A stretch of 50,987 nt of DNA from MM2 sp035460165. GTDB lineage: Bacteria; Pseudomonadota; Gammaproteobacteria; Burkholderiales; Methylophilaceae. The translations under genes were made by a program, and so were the position numbers. The notes under the pieces are model-generated. The model was given only the letters and a program-made list of their open reading frames with translations, was not told the DNA's origin and ran no database searches. The stretch's first letter is position 1, and each line of letters starts with the position of its first letter. Positions 34,679 through 43,046 of this stretch are shown in pieces. Location: assembly GCA_035460165.1 (NCBI GenBank), contig DATHWW010000004.1, positions 1-50,987 of the forward strand, read 5' to 3'.

Positions 34679-36102
34679 AGGGCGGAGACCTGCTGAGTTT
34701 CAGGCGCACCGAATATCCGGTAGGTATTTCTTCCCGAACCTTTCGCCTCGTATAGCGCGACGTCAGCCTGTTTCAGCAGGGCTTGCAGCGCCAGGCTCGA
34801 CTCCGGTGGATAGATGGCGATGCCCAGACTCAGCTCGATGCGTATATTCATGTCGAATATCGGGACCGGCTCGCCGAAGGCCAGCATGATGTTGTCGGCA
34901 ATCAGGCGGGCATCCTGCGGGTCGGCGATTTCTTCCAGCAAAATTACGAACTCGTCGCCGCCGATGCGGCTAAGGGTGTCCACATGGCGTAAGCAACCGC
35001 CCAGTTTTTTGGCGAAGACCTTTAACAGTTCATCGCCGAAGTCATGCCCGTATGTATCATTGATGCTCTTGAAGTAATCGAGGTCGACATAGATGACGGC
35101 CATCGATCTGCGGAATCGTCTTGCCTGCTCATAGGCATGATGCATCCGGTCATGCAGCAGCCGGCGGTTCGCAAGGCCGGTCAGGCTGTCGTACATTGCA
35201 TGTACCGTCAGGCGGGTGCGTTCCAGCATGAAGTAGAACACCAGCGAGCCGAGCAGCAGGCTGATCAGGCCGCCCATGGCAGCCATCATCAGGATCTGCT
35301 TCGGTGTACCTTGCTCTTTGCTCTTGATCGCCCACTCCCAATGGCCGTTGGGTACCTGGCTCACCATGATGAAGGCATCCGGATCGTTGAATAGGCCGGC
35401 TTCGCCATAAAATGCGGCGGAAGCCGGTTTGTTCCCGACGCGGATTGCGAACTCGAAATCCGTATCCGAAATTTCCTGGAATGCCGCCTGAAGAAAGGTT
35501 TCGGTATTGATGACGGTCGACAGGATGCCCCAATATTCGCCATCCACGAAAACCGGATAACGGTAGATCAGCCCATTGCCGCCTTGTACCAGAGGGAGCG
35601 GTCCGGCCAGAACTCCCTTGCGGGTTTCAACGGCCTGTTTGACTTGCGGCCACTGAAGCGGCAAATCGCGGAAGTCCACACCGAGGATTTTTTCATTGCC
35701 TTCGAGCGGATAAACATAGGTTATGCGGTAGTTCACTGCGACCCCGAGATTGCGCACATGCTGGCTGCGCGCATAGAGGTCGGCGAGGATGGCCTCGACC
35801 TTTTCCAGTTGCAATTCCTTGTGATAGACGGTGAGGTAACTCGACAAACCGCTCGAGATAAACAGCAAGGAATTGAGTTCGCGGTCTATCTGGGTGCGCA
35901 GCATGCTGCCGTAGTTGATGGCTTCCGTGCGCTTGTTGGCCGCGTTCTTCTCGAATTCGGCGCGCGTCAGCTGGCCGAAAATCAGCACGGAAATCAGAAA
36001 AGTGATCACCCCGACACTAAGAGCCTGTTTCAGTAGTTTCCATCCCCCGCGCCGATAGTCTGCGGGATGCAGTGCAAGGCGTGGGCTGCGCGGTGTAGTC
36101 AT
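34675..36102 (-). CDS. CHASE-domain membrane diguanylate cyclase
   Basis: About 475 residues are called from the ATG at 36102. The order is TM1 (about 25-45; VGVITFLISVLIFGQL), a periplasmic CHASE sensor (about 65-235; LSSYLTVYHKELQLEKVEAI, RITYVYPLEGNEKILGVDF), TM2 (about 268-290; AAMGGLISLLLGSLVFYFML) and a cytoplasmic GGDEF domain (about 300-465). The GGDEF domain has DSLTGLANRRLLHDRM, intact GGDEF and an inhibitory RxxD site (RHVDTLSRIGGDEF). It should synthesise c-di-GMP in response to an extracellular ligand. The first ~28 codons lie inside the nested inverted-repeat element at 36019-36289, so the native N terminus and promoter may have been replaced. The frame can extend to 36213, with no good ribosome-binding site. 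Confidence 0.88.
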   Translation of the reverse strand: MTTPRSPRLALHPADYRRGGWKLLKQALSVGVITFLISVLIFGQLTRAEFEKNAANKRTEAINYGSMLRTQIDRELNSLLFISSGLSSYLTVYHKELQLEKVEAILADLYARSQHVRNLGVAVNYRITYVYPLEGNEKILGVDFRDLPLQWPQVKQAVETRKGVLAGPLPLVQGGNGLIYRYPVFVDGEYWGILSTVINTETFLQAAFQEISDTDFEFAIRVGNKPASAAFYGEAGLFNDPDAFIMVSQVPNGHWEWAIKSKEQGTPKQILMMAAMGGLISLLLGSLVFYFMLERTRLTVHAMYDSLTGLANRRLLHDRMHHAYEQARRFRRSMAVIYVDLDYFKSINDTYGHDFGDELLKVFAKKLGGCLRHVDTLSRIGGDEFVILLEEIADPQDARLIADNIMLAFGEPVPIFDMNIRIELSLGIAIYPPESSLALQALLKQADVALYEAKGSGRNTYRIFGAPETQQVSAL

Positions 36103-36289
36103 TCTCCACCAGCAGCCCGCAACGCGGCAATGCGCCCGCAGACTATCGGCCCTCCGGGTTGAGTCCGGGCCCGGCGTCTGCGGCGTTGCCCCGCTTGCCA
36201 AGGGAACAACCATTGGCTACGCGTCGCGCCTTGCATCCATCCGGGCCCGGACTCAACGCGGGGGATGCAAACTACTGAAATAGGCTCTT
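36019..36289. repeat. Nested inverted-repeat element with three-way-junction geometry
   Basis: The outer arms 36019-36051 and 36257-36289 are inverted copies matching at 31 of 33 positions. Inside, directly adjacent to the outer arms, are two perfect hairpins. One has arms GCCGATAGTCTGCGGG (36051-36066) and CCCGCAGACTATCGGC (36135-36150). The other has arms GTTGAGTCCGGGCCCGG (36158-36174) and CCGGGCCCGGACTCAAC (36241-36257). Secondary stems occur inside each (GGGCTGC/GCAGCCC; GCCAA/TTGGC), and TGCAAGGCG (36073) is complementary to CGCCTTGCA (36227). No transposase is encoded and no target duplication is seen. The element covers the 5' end of the cyclase gene and most of the 316-bp gap before 36419. 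It could be a non-autonomous mobile element, a dispersed repeat or a structured RNA. Confidence 0.8.
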
Positions 36290-36418
36290 TCAGCAGCAAG
36301 TTTTTTTTAATGGCGCCATAAGCTCTCTGCGAGGCTGGCGTGCTTAGCGGATGGATGGCTAACATCCGTCCATTATACGAGCGCTATCAGACGATGGCAT
36401 GACTTCGGAACGGGTTAT

Positions 36419-37366
36419 TCAGCGCAATACCGAGGCCGATTCAAGGCGTTCTTCCGTCAGCATTTCGCGCACGACCCCCGCGACCAGCTCCGGCTGGTCG
36501 AGATGGATATGATGGCCGCTATTCTCGGCCACGATGAAATGGCCGAGGCTGGAGAGCTTGGCCATTTCCATCTGTTGCGAATGCCAGCTCTGCTCCTTGA
36601 GATCGCCATCGCTGCCGTAAGGCCACTCGCGCCTACCGCGGCTTAATACGGCCAGTGGCAGGTCGCCGAATGACTGAGCGCGCTGCAACTCAAGCACGCT
36701 GGAACCCAGTGCACGGTATTCGCCGCGCGAAGTCATGTGGGACTTGGTGCGCAGCAGACTATCGTTTAGCGCGGGCTCGGCTTCCGGCGGTACGGGAAGC
36801 ATCTCGGGCTCGACCGGATATACCACCATCAGCTGGTTGGAAGGAATCGTGGCGGGCGTCTTGCCGTCAGCGTCGCGCAGATACGGCAGGCTCTCCGGGT
36901 GAGAGGCTTCCACCAGCACCAGTCCGGAAACTTCGCCCGTAAACGTACTGGCGAAGAGCCGCATGTTCAAACCGCCAAAGGAGTGCCCAACCAGCAGATA
37001 GGGCGGAGCGATTTCGGCTTTCTCGAGCAGGGAATGGAGTTCGGTCACGATGCGCTGGCTATCGCGGGGACGCGGACCGGGGTCGCTCCAGCCATAGCCG
37101 GCGCGGTCATAACTGCATACGCGGGTATCGGATTTCAGGAGATTCTGCACTGCCGTCCAGTGCGTGGACCAGTCTCCCAGCCCGGCATCGAATACCACCG
37201 TCGGGCTACCCATGCCTTCGCAATGGATATGCAAGCGATAGCCGCCCAGATCGATCAGCTGACCGGGAGGAGGAATGTCGTAAAAATCGGCATCAGCAAT
37301 GGCACCTGGCGTCGTGCTGGCAATGAAAAGCGCAATAGCGGATAACGCGGACTGAAGGACTCGCAT
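36419..37366 (-). CDS. Exported alpha/beta hydrolase
   Basis: The 315 residues start with a signal peptide (about 1-24; ALSAIALFIASTTPGAIADA). The alpha/beta hydrolase core shows GSPTVVFDAGLGDWSTHW (oxyanion region), CSYDRAGYGWSDPGPRPRDS, the nucleophile elbow LVGHSFGGLNMR (Ser about residue 129) and a late SLGHFIVAENSGHHIHLDQP, holding the catalytic His near residue 287. The acid is probably an Asp in the 250s region. It likely acts on an ester or lactone in the periplasm; the substrate is unknown. AAAGGA precedes the ATG. It is divergent from the TraB/GumN gene with a 114-bp gap. Confidence 0.88.
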   Translation of the reverse strand: MRVLQSALSAIALFIASTTPGAIADADFYDIPPPGQLIDLGGYRLHIHCEGMGSPTVVFDAGLGDWSTHWTAVQNLLKSDTRVCSYDRAGYGWSDPGPRPRDSQRIVTELHSLLEKAEIAPPYLLVGHSFGGLNMRLFASTFTGEVSGLVLVEASHPESLPYLRDADGKTPATIPSNQLMVVYPVEPEMLPVPPEAEPALNDSLLRTKSHMTSRGEYRALGSSVLELQRAQSFGDLPLAVLSRGRREWPYGSDGDLKEQSWHSQQMEMAKLSSLGHFIVAENSGHHIHLDQPELVAGVVREMLTEERLESASVLR

Positions 37367-37480
37367 ACGATTTCCTTTCGACGCCGGTATGTGTATGAGC
37401 GTCGATTCGAATGCATTGTTCCATTTTTCTTCAAGTGCGTCATGATGTTGTTATTGCCCTCGATACTGGAGTCACGAGAC

Positions 37481-38350
37481 GTGAACCGAACTCACTACAT
37501 GGCGATCTTGCGCGGATTCGCATGGCTGCTGGTTGTGCCCTGGCTGAGCATGAGTCTCGCCCATGGCGATGATCGCGGATTGTTGTGGAAAATCGAATCC
37601 GACAATGCGCCGCCCAGCTATCTCTTCGGCACCATGCATACCGACGATGCACGAGTGACCGATTTTTCGCCGCAGCTTCGTCAGGCATTGGAGGAATCTC
37701 AGACCTTCATGATGGAAGTGCTGCCGCTGCGCGACATGACGCCCATCTTCATGAAGCAAGGTTCCTTGCAGCAGATGCTGACGCCGTCGGAGCTGGATGA
37801 GCTCAAGCGCCTCGCGGAGATGCACTCCATCGGCGCAGACGTTGCGTTGCGCATGAAGCCCTGGCTGCTCGCTTCGATCTTCTCTCTGCCGCGGGCGCAA
37901 TCGCCTTTTACCCAGGATGTTCTGCTATATGGCATGGCTGGCCGCAGTGGCAAGCAGATCCTGGGGCTGGAATCGCCCGAGGCACATTTCGGCGCCCTGG
38001 ATAGCCTTTCCGCTGCCGAGCAGCTGACCTTGCTGCGCATGTCCCTGACGCAATCCATGGAAGAGAAGGAGGCGGGATTCGAGGCGATCATGCAGGCCTA
38101 CCTCGACCAGGAAATCGGCAAGATTGCCGTGCAGGACGAAAAGTGGCTGGGCGGTTTGCCACCGGAGCTATGGAGCAAGGTCAGCACGTTGCTGCTCGAT
38201 CATCGCAACGCGAAAATGGCGGATGGCATCGTCAACCAGATGAAAAAATCCCAGGTTTTCGTGGCTGTCGGTGCAGCGCATTTGCCGGGAAAGGGCGGAC
38301 TGATCGATCGGCTGAGAAAAGCGGGTTATCGGCTGAGCGCCATTCAGTAA
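37481..38350 (+). CDS. TraB/GumN-family exported protein
   Basis: The frame is open from 37391; a GTG at 37481, with GGAG nine bases upstream, gives a signal peptide (MAILRGFAWLLVVPWLSMSL within it; cleavage near AHG). The protein then reads LLWKIESDNAPPSYLFGTMH, holding the GTxH motif. A middle KLADVALRMKPW-like helix and the C-terminal VFVAVGAAHLPGKGGLIDRL hold the second conserved motif (GAxHLxG). These two motifs define the TraB/PrgY/GumN (TIKI-like) fold, in which they form a putative metalloprotease centre. Enzymatic activity of bacterial members is not established. Predicted to be periplasmic. Confidence 0.85.
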   Translation: MNRTHYMAILRGFAWLLVVPWLSMSLAHGDDRGLLWKIESDNAPPSYLFGTMHTDDARVTDFSPQLRQALEESQTFMMEVLPLRDMTPIFMKQGSLQQMLTPSELDELKRLAEMHSIGADVALRMKPWLLASIFSLPRAQSPFTQDVLLYGMAGRSGKQILGLESPEAHFGALDSLSAAEQLTLLRMSLTQSMEEKEAGFEAIMQAYLDQEIGKIAVQDEKWLGGLPPELWSKVSTLLLDHRNAKMADGIVNQMKKSQVFVAVGAAHLPGKGGLIDRLRKAGYRLSAIQ

Positions 38351-38387
38351 ACTGCGCAGGCGTTGCGAGCCTGAGCAACGAATTGAG

Positions 38388-40841
38388 TTAGCCGGAAGAG
38401 TTCACCCTGCCTTCGCCTAGCCGGGGGAATGCCATGGTGGATGCCAAATAGAGCAGCACGGCGAGCGCGGCGACGCCGCTAAACCCGAAATGCAGGGCAA
38501 TAAGTGTAGCCAGCGCCGCGCCCACCACCGTCGCGCAGGCATTGATCCCCCACGCCCACGGCAGCAAGGATGGCGCGTTCGCGGCCAGCCTGGCCATGCC
38601 CAGCGGAAATGGCATCCCCATCAGAAAAGCGAGCGGCGCAATCAGCGCTACCGCCAGCAGAGCGCGTACAGGATCGGGCAGCCCCAAACCATGCTGCATC
38701 AGTGGCGAGGTGCTCAGCAGGTAGAGCGTCACCAGTAGTGTGATGCCTGCCGCCGGCCAAATACTCTGCGGTAGTCTCGTGGCCGGCAGGCGCGCTAGCA
38801 AAAAGGGCGCACTGCGGCTGCCGAGACCGGCAAACAGCAGAAACGCGCACAGCACCACCGCCACCGCATACAGTGGGTGGCCGAGGTAGAGCGTGAGTTT
38901 CTGGATAAATGCGATCTCGACAAAGATGAACGCGAAGCCGATCAGCCCGAAATAGCCGAATACCGCCGATTTTACTCTGAGGGCCGCTTCCCCATTTTTG
39001 CCGCGCAGGCCCATCCACAGCGGCAGCAGTATCAATACGCTGGATGCCAGCACCGCTTGCAGCAGGGTGGCGAGCAGTATGGGGTAGCCCAGTTCCAGCA
39101 AGGGCAATCCGCCGCGCTCCTTGAGGCGCAGGATTTCCGGCAGGCTTTGCCAGCGGAAGAAGCGGAAAAAGTAGGGGCGGTCGTCGGTGGGCGGCGTGAG
39201 GTCGAATTTGTAGCGCGCGATGAAATACTCTCTTTGGCTGCCGGCCAGTGCCGCGATGCCGTCGTAAAAATAGGGCTGGTCGAGCACGTTGTAGCGGTTG
39301 CTTTCTTCGCGCGCCAAGCCGGGCAGCCATTCCACGTCGAACGAGCGGGCCTCGGCAAAGGCGCGGATTGCGGCGATTTCGGTTTCGGTAAAATCGCCAT
39401 TTTTGATCAGCAAGGTGCCGGTCTGCCAACCGCGGATCAGCGCCATCCGCTGTGCAGGCGCGGCGACCCCGGCACGCTCCAGCGCCGTTATTGCCGTAGC
39501 AGAGAGCTTGAGCAGGTCGCGCGGCGGCAAGGTGATCCAGCGCGTCAGCGCCAGCATGCCGCCCGGCTGCAGGTGATCGAGGTAAGACTGCAAGCCTTCC
39601 ACCGTGTACAGATAGCTTTCGTTCAGACCGTACAGCCCGTTCGAAGCCGCGCCGAAAGCGTCCATCAACGTCACCTGGATCAGGTCGTAACGCACGTCGC
39701 TCGCCTCGACGAAGCTGCGCGCTTCGGCGACGTGGATCGTCACGTCGGGGCGGCGATACAGGTTGCCGCCGAAACCGGCAAAGCGGTCGCGCACCAGTTC
39801 GACCATGCGCGGGTCGACGTCCACGGCTTCCACCTGTCGCGCATTGCCCACCAAGCCTTGCAGTACACCCGAGCCGCCGCCGGCTCCCAGCACCAGCACG
39901 TGCGGCTGCCGCAGCAGGTGGTAGGGCAGCGCCGAAGTGGTCTCGCCGAGATAGGCGATCGGCTCCAGCCGCCCATCGAAGCGCGTCAATGCCGAGAGCG
40001 AATCGCCGTCGATGAATATCGCGAGCTGCGGTGGCGGCTCCTGCACGACGTTGAGGCTCAACCCCGGCGCATGGCGAAACGGTACGCGCGGGCTCTCGAC
40101 CACCGTCAGCAGCCCCAGCGGACTCGAGCGTTCTTCCACCACGCGCGCTTCCGGTATCAATAGCGTCTGGCGCAGGCTCTTGTAAGGCGAGATGCGCAGT
40201 TCGGTCCAGGAAGACGGCAGGGCCATTGTTATCGCTATGCCGATGATGGCGAACCCGGGCAGCAGCCAGCCCGGACGCAGCCGGAAATGCCATACCGCAA
40301 GCGCGGCGGCTGCCAGGCCCAGCAATCCGACCAAGCGCAGGGCTGCCAGCGGCGGCAGCAGGAAAAGCAGCAGCACGATCAACAGGCAGCCGCTGGCGGC
40401 ACCGAGCAGGTCGAAGCTGTAGATGCGATGCGCGGCAGTGCCATGTTGGGCGAACGTGAGGCCGATGCAACTGGCGGCGAACATGAAAGGCACCGCGAGC
40501 AGCAAGTAGAGCAGCAGCAGATAGAACGGCTGCCGCGGGTCCCAGAAGATTTCCAGCGGGTTGAATGGCAGCCGCTGCGCGAGCAGGAAAGCGCCCACCG
40601 CGCAGACGCCGAAGGCTGCCGCGCAAGCGGCAAACACGGCGCCGTAACGCGGCAGCAGGCGCGTACGCAGCAGTGTCAGCACCGTGCCGCTGACGCCGTA
40701 GCCCAGCATTGCCAGGCTAATCGTCATATAGGCGAAGTGGTGCCACTGGATAATGGAAAAAAGGCGCGTCAGCAGGATTTCATAGCTAAGCGCGCCTGCC
40801 GACACCAGCGCAAGGGCTAGCAGCGGCGGTCTGTTTGGCAT
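38388..40841 (-). CDS. Membrane-embedded spermidine synthase-like protein
   Basis: The 817-residue protein has an N-terminal block of about six membrane helices (residues 1-215). A soluble Rossmann domain like that of spermidine synthases follows (about 300-480; HVLVLGAGGGSGVLQGLVG, VEAVDVDPRMVELVRDRF, DLIQVTLMDAFGAASNGLYG). A second block of about six or seven helices runs from ~585 to 805. The SAM/decarboxylated-SAM pocket glycine motif and acidic D-V-D-P are present. The usual D-S-(S/T)-D-P catalytic loop is changed to LMDAFGAAS, so polyamine transfer is uncertain. Such fused proteins are widespread and uncharacterised. The ATG overlaps the stop of the upstream isoaspartyl methyltransferase gene by one base (TGATG), implying coupled translation. 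Confidence 0.85.
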   Translation of the reverse strand: MPNRPPLLALALVSAGALSYEILLTRLFSIIQWHHFAYMTISLAMLGYGVSGTVLTLLRTRLLPRYGAVFAACAAAFGVCAVGAFLLAQRLPFNPLEIFWDPRQPFYLLLLYLLLAVPFMFAASCIGLTFAQHGTAAHRIYSFDLLGAASGCLLIVLLLFLLPPLAALRLVGLLGLAAAALAVWHFRLRPGWLLPGFAIIGIAITMALPSSWTELRISPYKSLRQTLLIPEARVVEERSSPLGLLTVVESPRVPFRHAPGLSLNVVQEPPPQLAIFIDGDSLSALTRFDGRLEPIAYLGETTSALPYHLLRQPHVLVLGAGGGSGVLQGLVGNARQVEAVDVDPRMVELVRDRFAGFGGNLYRRPDVTIHVAEARSFVEASDVRYDLIQVTLMDAFGAASNGLYGLNESYLYTVEGLQSYLDHLQPGGMLALTRWITLPPRDLLKLSATAITALERAGVAAPAQRMALIRGWQTGTLLIKNGDFTETEIAAIRAFAEARSFDVEWLPGLAREESNRYNVLDQPYFYDGIAALAGSQREYFIARYKFDLTPPTDDRPYFFRFFRWQSLPEILRLKERGGLPLLELGYPILLATLLQAVLASSVLILLPLWMGLRGKNGEAALRVKSAVFGYFGLIGFAFIFVEIAFIQKLTLYLGHPLYAVAVVLCAFLLFAGLGSRSAPFLLARLPATRLPQSIWPAAGITLLVTLYLLSTSPLMQHGLGLPDPVRALLAVALIAPLAFLMGMPFPLGMARLAANAPSLLPWAWGINACATVVGAALATLIALHFGFSGVAALAVLLYLASTMAFPRLGEGRVNSSG

Positions 40842-41563
40842 CAGTGTCCGCCGGTGAGCGGCACGAATGCCACCGGCAGCAGTTCGCGCGTGCGCACTCG
40901 ATCATTCGCATCCTTTTCTACCAGCACCAGATGCTGCGGCAGGAAGCTGCTGCCGAGCGGGATCAGCATGCGGCCGCCGCGTTTCAATTGCTTGATCAGC
41001 GGCGGCGGTACGTGACTTGCTGCGGCAGTGACGATGATGGCGTCGAACGGCGCATGTTGTTCCCAGCCGTAGTAGCCATCACCTGCCCGCACCTGGACGT
41101 TGCGGTAGCCGGTGGCCTTGAGCGTTTCGGTGGCGCGCTTGGCGAGCGGTTCGACGATTTCTATGGTGTAGACCTCTTGCACCAACTCGCCCAGGATCGC
41201 CGCCTGGTAGCCCGAACCGGTGCCGATTTCGAGCACTTTGGAGGTTTTGCCTACGCCGAGCAACTCGGTCATGTACGCCACAAGAAAGGGCTGGGAAATG
41301 GTCTGGCCATAGCCGATCGGCAATGGCCGGTTGCGGTAGGCATAGCGCTGCATGTCCTTGGGTACGAAGCGATGGCGAGGCACTTTTTCCATTGCTGCCA
41401 TGACGCGGTCAGAGAATGACGATTTCCCGGTTTCCAGGGAGGTATTTTTTGCCATCGCCGCGATCCCGGCGGCTAGATCGTGCCGCTCCTTGGTATAAGG
41501 ATCAGGCTCCGCTGCGGCGGAAAGCGTAAAGAGCAAGAAGATACAGAGCAGAATATGCCGCAT
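40841..41563 (-). CDS. pcm: Exported protein-L-isoaspartate O-methyltransferase
   Basis: Called from the ATG at 41563, giving a 240-residue protein with a signal peptide (MRHILLCIFLLFTLSAAAEP); the longer open frame to 41854 is antisense to the Hsp20 gene. The PIMT core has VPRHRFVPKDMQRYAYRNRP, the substrate loop PIGYGQTISQPFLVAYMTEL, SAM motif I (VLEIGTGSGYQAAIL), and FDAIIVTAAASHVPPPLIKQ with GGRMLIPLG. The enzyme methylates isoaspartyl residues to start repair of aged proteins. Most PIMTs are cytoplasmic; a cleavable leader suggests a periplasmic role, although SAM supply there is unexplained. It is coupled to the membrane spermidine-synthase-like gene. Confidence 0.9.
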   Translation of the reverse strand: MRHILLCIFLLFTLSAAAEPDPYTKERHDLAAGIAAMAKNTSLETGKSSFSDRVMAAMEKVPRHRFVPKDMQRYAYRNRPLPIGYGQTISQPFLVAYMTELLGVGKTSKVLEIGTGSGYQAAILGELVQEVYTIEIVEPLAKRATETLKATGYRNVQVRAGDGYYGWEQHAPFDAIIVTAAASHVPPPLIKQLKRGGRMLIPLGSSFLPQHLVLVEKDANDRVRTRELLPVAFVPLTGGH

Positions 41564-41702
41564 GCGCCTTCCTTCAGATGGGCTTTTCAGGCTCCATCCG
41601 GTGAGGCGTGCGTGCGTAGAGGTAGGGGTGGATGTAGGCGGGAAGCTTAAAGCCGCTGCCGGCAATCCATGTAGCTTGCCGGCAGCGGGATCCCGCAGGG
41701 TG

Positions 41703-42212
41703 CTATGCGACGGAGATGTTGCGCCGCTTGGAGGATTCCGGTTTCGGGAAGGTGATCTCGAGTATTCCATCCTTGAGTGCTGCATTTGCCGTGGATGCAT
41801 CCACGGCACCCGGCAGTGTGACCGAGCGCGCAAATGACGAAGTGGAAATTTCATGGCGATGAAAATCGCCTTTTTCTTCTGTTTTTTCCGTGTGGGTTTG
41901 TCCCTTGATCGTCAGCAGATTGTCGGTAATGGAAATATCCAGATCCTTTTTATCGATGCCGGGCACTTCGGCGCGCACCACAATGTCGTTTTCGCGATCG
42001 ATGACATCCACATTGGGCATGCGCAGCGCCATCTCATCGAATCTTCCGCTCAGCAAGGGCGAGTCGTGCCAGCGCATTAGCGTCGGCCAGCGGCGTCCGA
42101 GTATGCGCTCGAATAATTGCTCGGCTTCCGATAAAGGGTGCATCGACAATAAATGAGACGAGGCCTTTTTCCCGGTCGTGATGGGAATATCTTTTTCGGC
42201 TTTGGTGACCAT
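41703..42212 (-). CDS. Hsp20 / alpha-crystallin small heat-shock protein
   Basis: The 169-residue chaperone has a short N-terminal arm (about 1-60; SEAEQLFERILGRRWPTLMR) and an alpha-crystallin domain (about 68-160). The domain contains PNVDVIDRENDIVVRAEVPG, IDKKDLDISITDNLLTIKGQ and the signature AALKDGILEITFPKPE (A-x-L-x-x-G-x-L-x-I-x-x-P). It holds unfolding proteins in an ATP-independent way. AGGAG precedes the ATG. It heads, in position, the block of stress genes that continues to about 49.7 kb. Only 40 bp separate it from the upstream PAS gene on the same strand, so co-transcription with PAS and DUF2934 is likely. Confidence 0.94.
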   Translation of the reverse strand: MVTKAEKDIPITTGKKASSHLLSMHPLSEAEQLFERILGRRWPTLMRWHDSPLLSGRFDEMALRMPNVDVIDRENDIVVRAEVPGIDKKDLDISITDNLLTIKGQTHTEKTEEKGDFHRHEISTSSFARSVTLPGAVDASTANAALKDGILEITFPKPESSKRRNISVA

Positions 42213-42252
42213 GGTTACTTCTCCTGCTATCGGCCGGATTCCCGAGCGTTAT

Positions 42253-42651
42253 TCAGGATGGCACATGCCCATCGTCAAGGCAGATGATGAGGCGCACGTT
42301 ATGCCGGCCGGAATTTTCGAGGTCGTTGAAAAAAATCCTGCTGGACATGTATCTGCCGCCGGGCATCGCCAACTCGAAACGATGGCCCACGCGCGACAAA
42401 AAGCGCAGGCGGGGATTGACATGGCCGTCCTGCATCAATTTCGTACCTGCCAGTTGGGGCAGGATATTGGATACATGCTGCCAGACCAGCAGACTGGTGG
42501 GGCATTCCATCAGTTTTGCTGCGGCCTTGTTGCAGCTCCGTATCAAGCCATCTACATCCAGGTTCAGAACCGCACGCTCCTCTTCTTGAAAAGCTGTGGG
42601 GTTGCCGAACTCCGATACCGGTTCTGTTGAGGTGTTTAATGAGGTGGCCAT
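42253..42651 (-). CDS. Small stand-alone PAS-like protein
   Basis: The 132 residues form a single PAS-like fold: AVLNLDVDGLIRSCNKAAAK (typical PAS N-terminal strand and helix), then QHVSNILPQLAGTKLMQDGH, RVGHRFELAMPGGRYMSSRI and RLIICLDDG. No output domain is attached. Its ATG overlaps the stop of the upstream DUF2934 gene by one base (TAATG), so the two are translationally coupled. Ligand and partner are unknown; the nearby PAS histidine kinase is on the other strand. Confidence 0.75.
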   Translation of the reverse strand: MATSLNTSTEPVSEFGNPTAFQEEERAVLNLDVDGLIRSCNKAAAKLMECPTSLLVWQHVSNILPQLAGTKLMQDGHVNPRLRFLSRVGHRFELAMPGGRYMSSRIFFNDLENSGRHNVRLIICLDDGHVPS

Positions 42652-42848
42652 TATTGATTCTCCGCTTCAGCAGCCAGCCAATCATCCAGTTCGTGTCCGG
42701 GCTCGAAGCCGCGAGCCTGGGCTTTCAGATAAGCATTGATAGCAATCTGGTCAGCTGTTTTCTGGTTGGATGTGGACTGGTTTGAGGCGGAGGATGACTG
42801 TTGTGCGGAAGAGGTGGATGATTTGCTGCGTGGTTTGTCAGTTTTCAT
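42651..42848 (-). CDS. DUF2934 small protein
   Basis: A 65-residue protein with a Ser/Gln/Lys-rich disordered N-terminal half and a C-terminal helix pair, QIAINAYLKAQARGFEPGHE then LDDWLAAEAE. The A-Y-x-x-(A/W)-x-x-x-G...D-x-x-x-A-E pattern is that of DUF2934, small proteins often found near stress and polysaccharide genes. A perfect AAAGGAGG lies six bases before the ATG, indicating strong translation. First gene of the probable DUF2934-PAS-hsp20 operon. Confidence 0.85.
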   Translation of the reverse strand: MKTDKPRSKSSTSSAQQSSSASNQSTSNQKTADQIAINAYLKAQARGFEPGHELDDWLAAEAENQ

Positions 42849-42943
42849 TATTGCCTCCTTTGAAATTGAGGTGATTACATGATTGGGTGCTACAGATAAG
42901 GCACTGTGCGCAACTTTATCCCTGACCCGCTGCCTCAGGAATT

Positions 42944-42971
42944 CGTGCGAACACGTAAGGGCTTGCCCTTA
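42944..42971. promoter_or_regulatory. Adjacent palindromes in the divergent kinase/DUF2934 promoter region
   Basis: CGTG-CGAA-CACG (42944-42955) is followed at once by TAAGGGCTTGCCCTTA (42956-42971), perfect 7-bp arms around TT. They lie in the 198-bp gap between the DUF2934 operon and the histidine kinase. They are candidates for the binding site of the downstream LuxR-type response regulator. Confidence 0.45.
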
Positions 42972-43046
42972 TGACGTCCGGTCGATTGCAGGCCGGGGTT
43001 AAATAGGCGTAAGCTATGGCCGGGGTGCGAATTCAGCGGAGGGTCG

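Noticed and set aside
38479..40626. A 715-residue open frame in another frame of the membrane spermidine-synthase-like gene
   Set aside because: Arg/Ala-rich composition without hydrophobic helices or motifs; the overlapping frame has strong family features.
41564..41854. N-terminal extension of the isoaspartyl methyltransferase frame
   Set aside because: It is antisense to the Hsp20 gene, and the ATG at 41563 gives a proper signal peptide.
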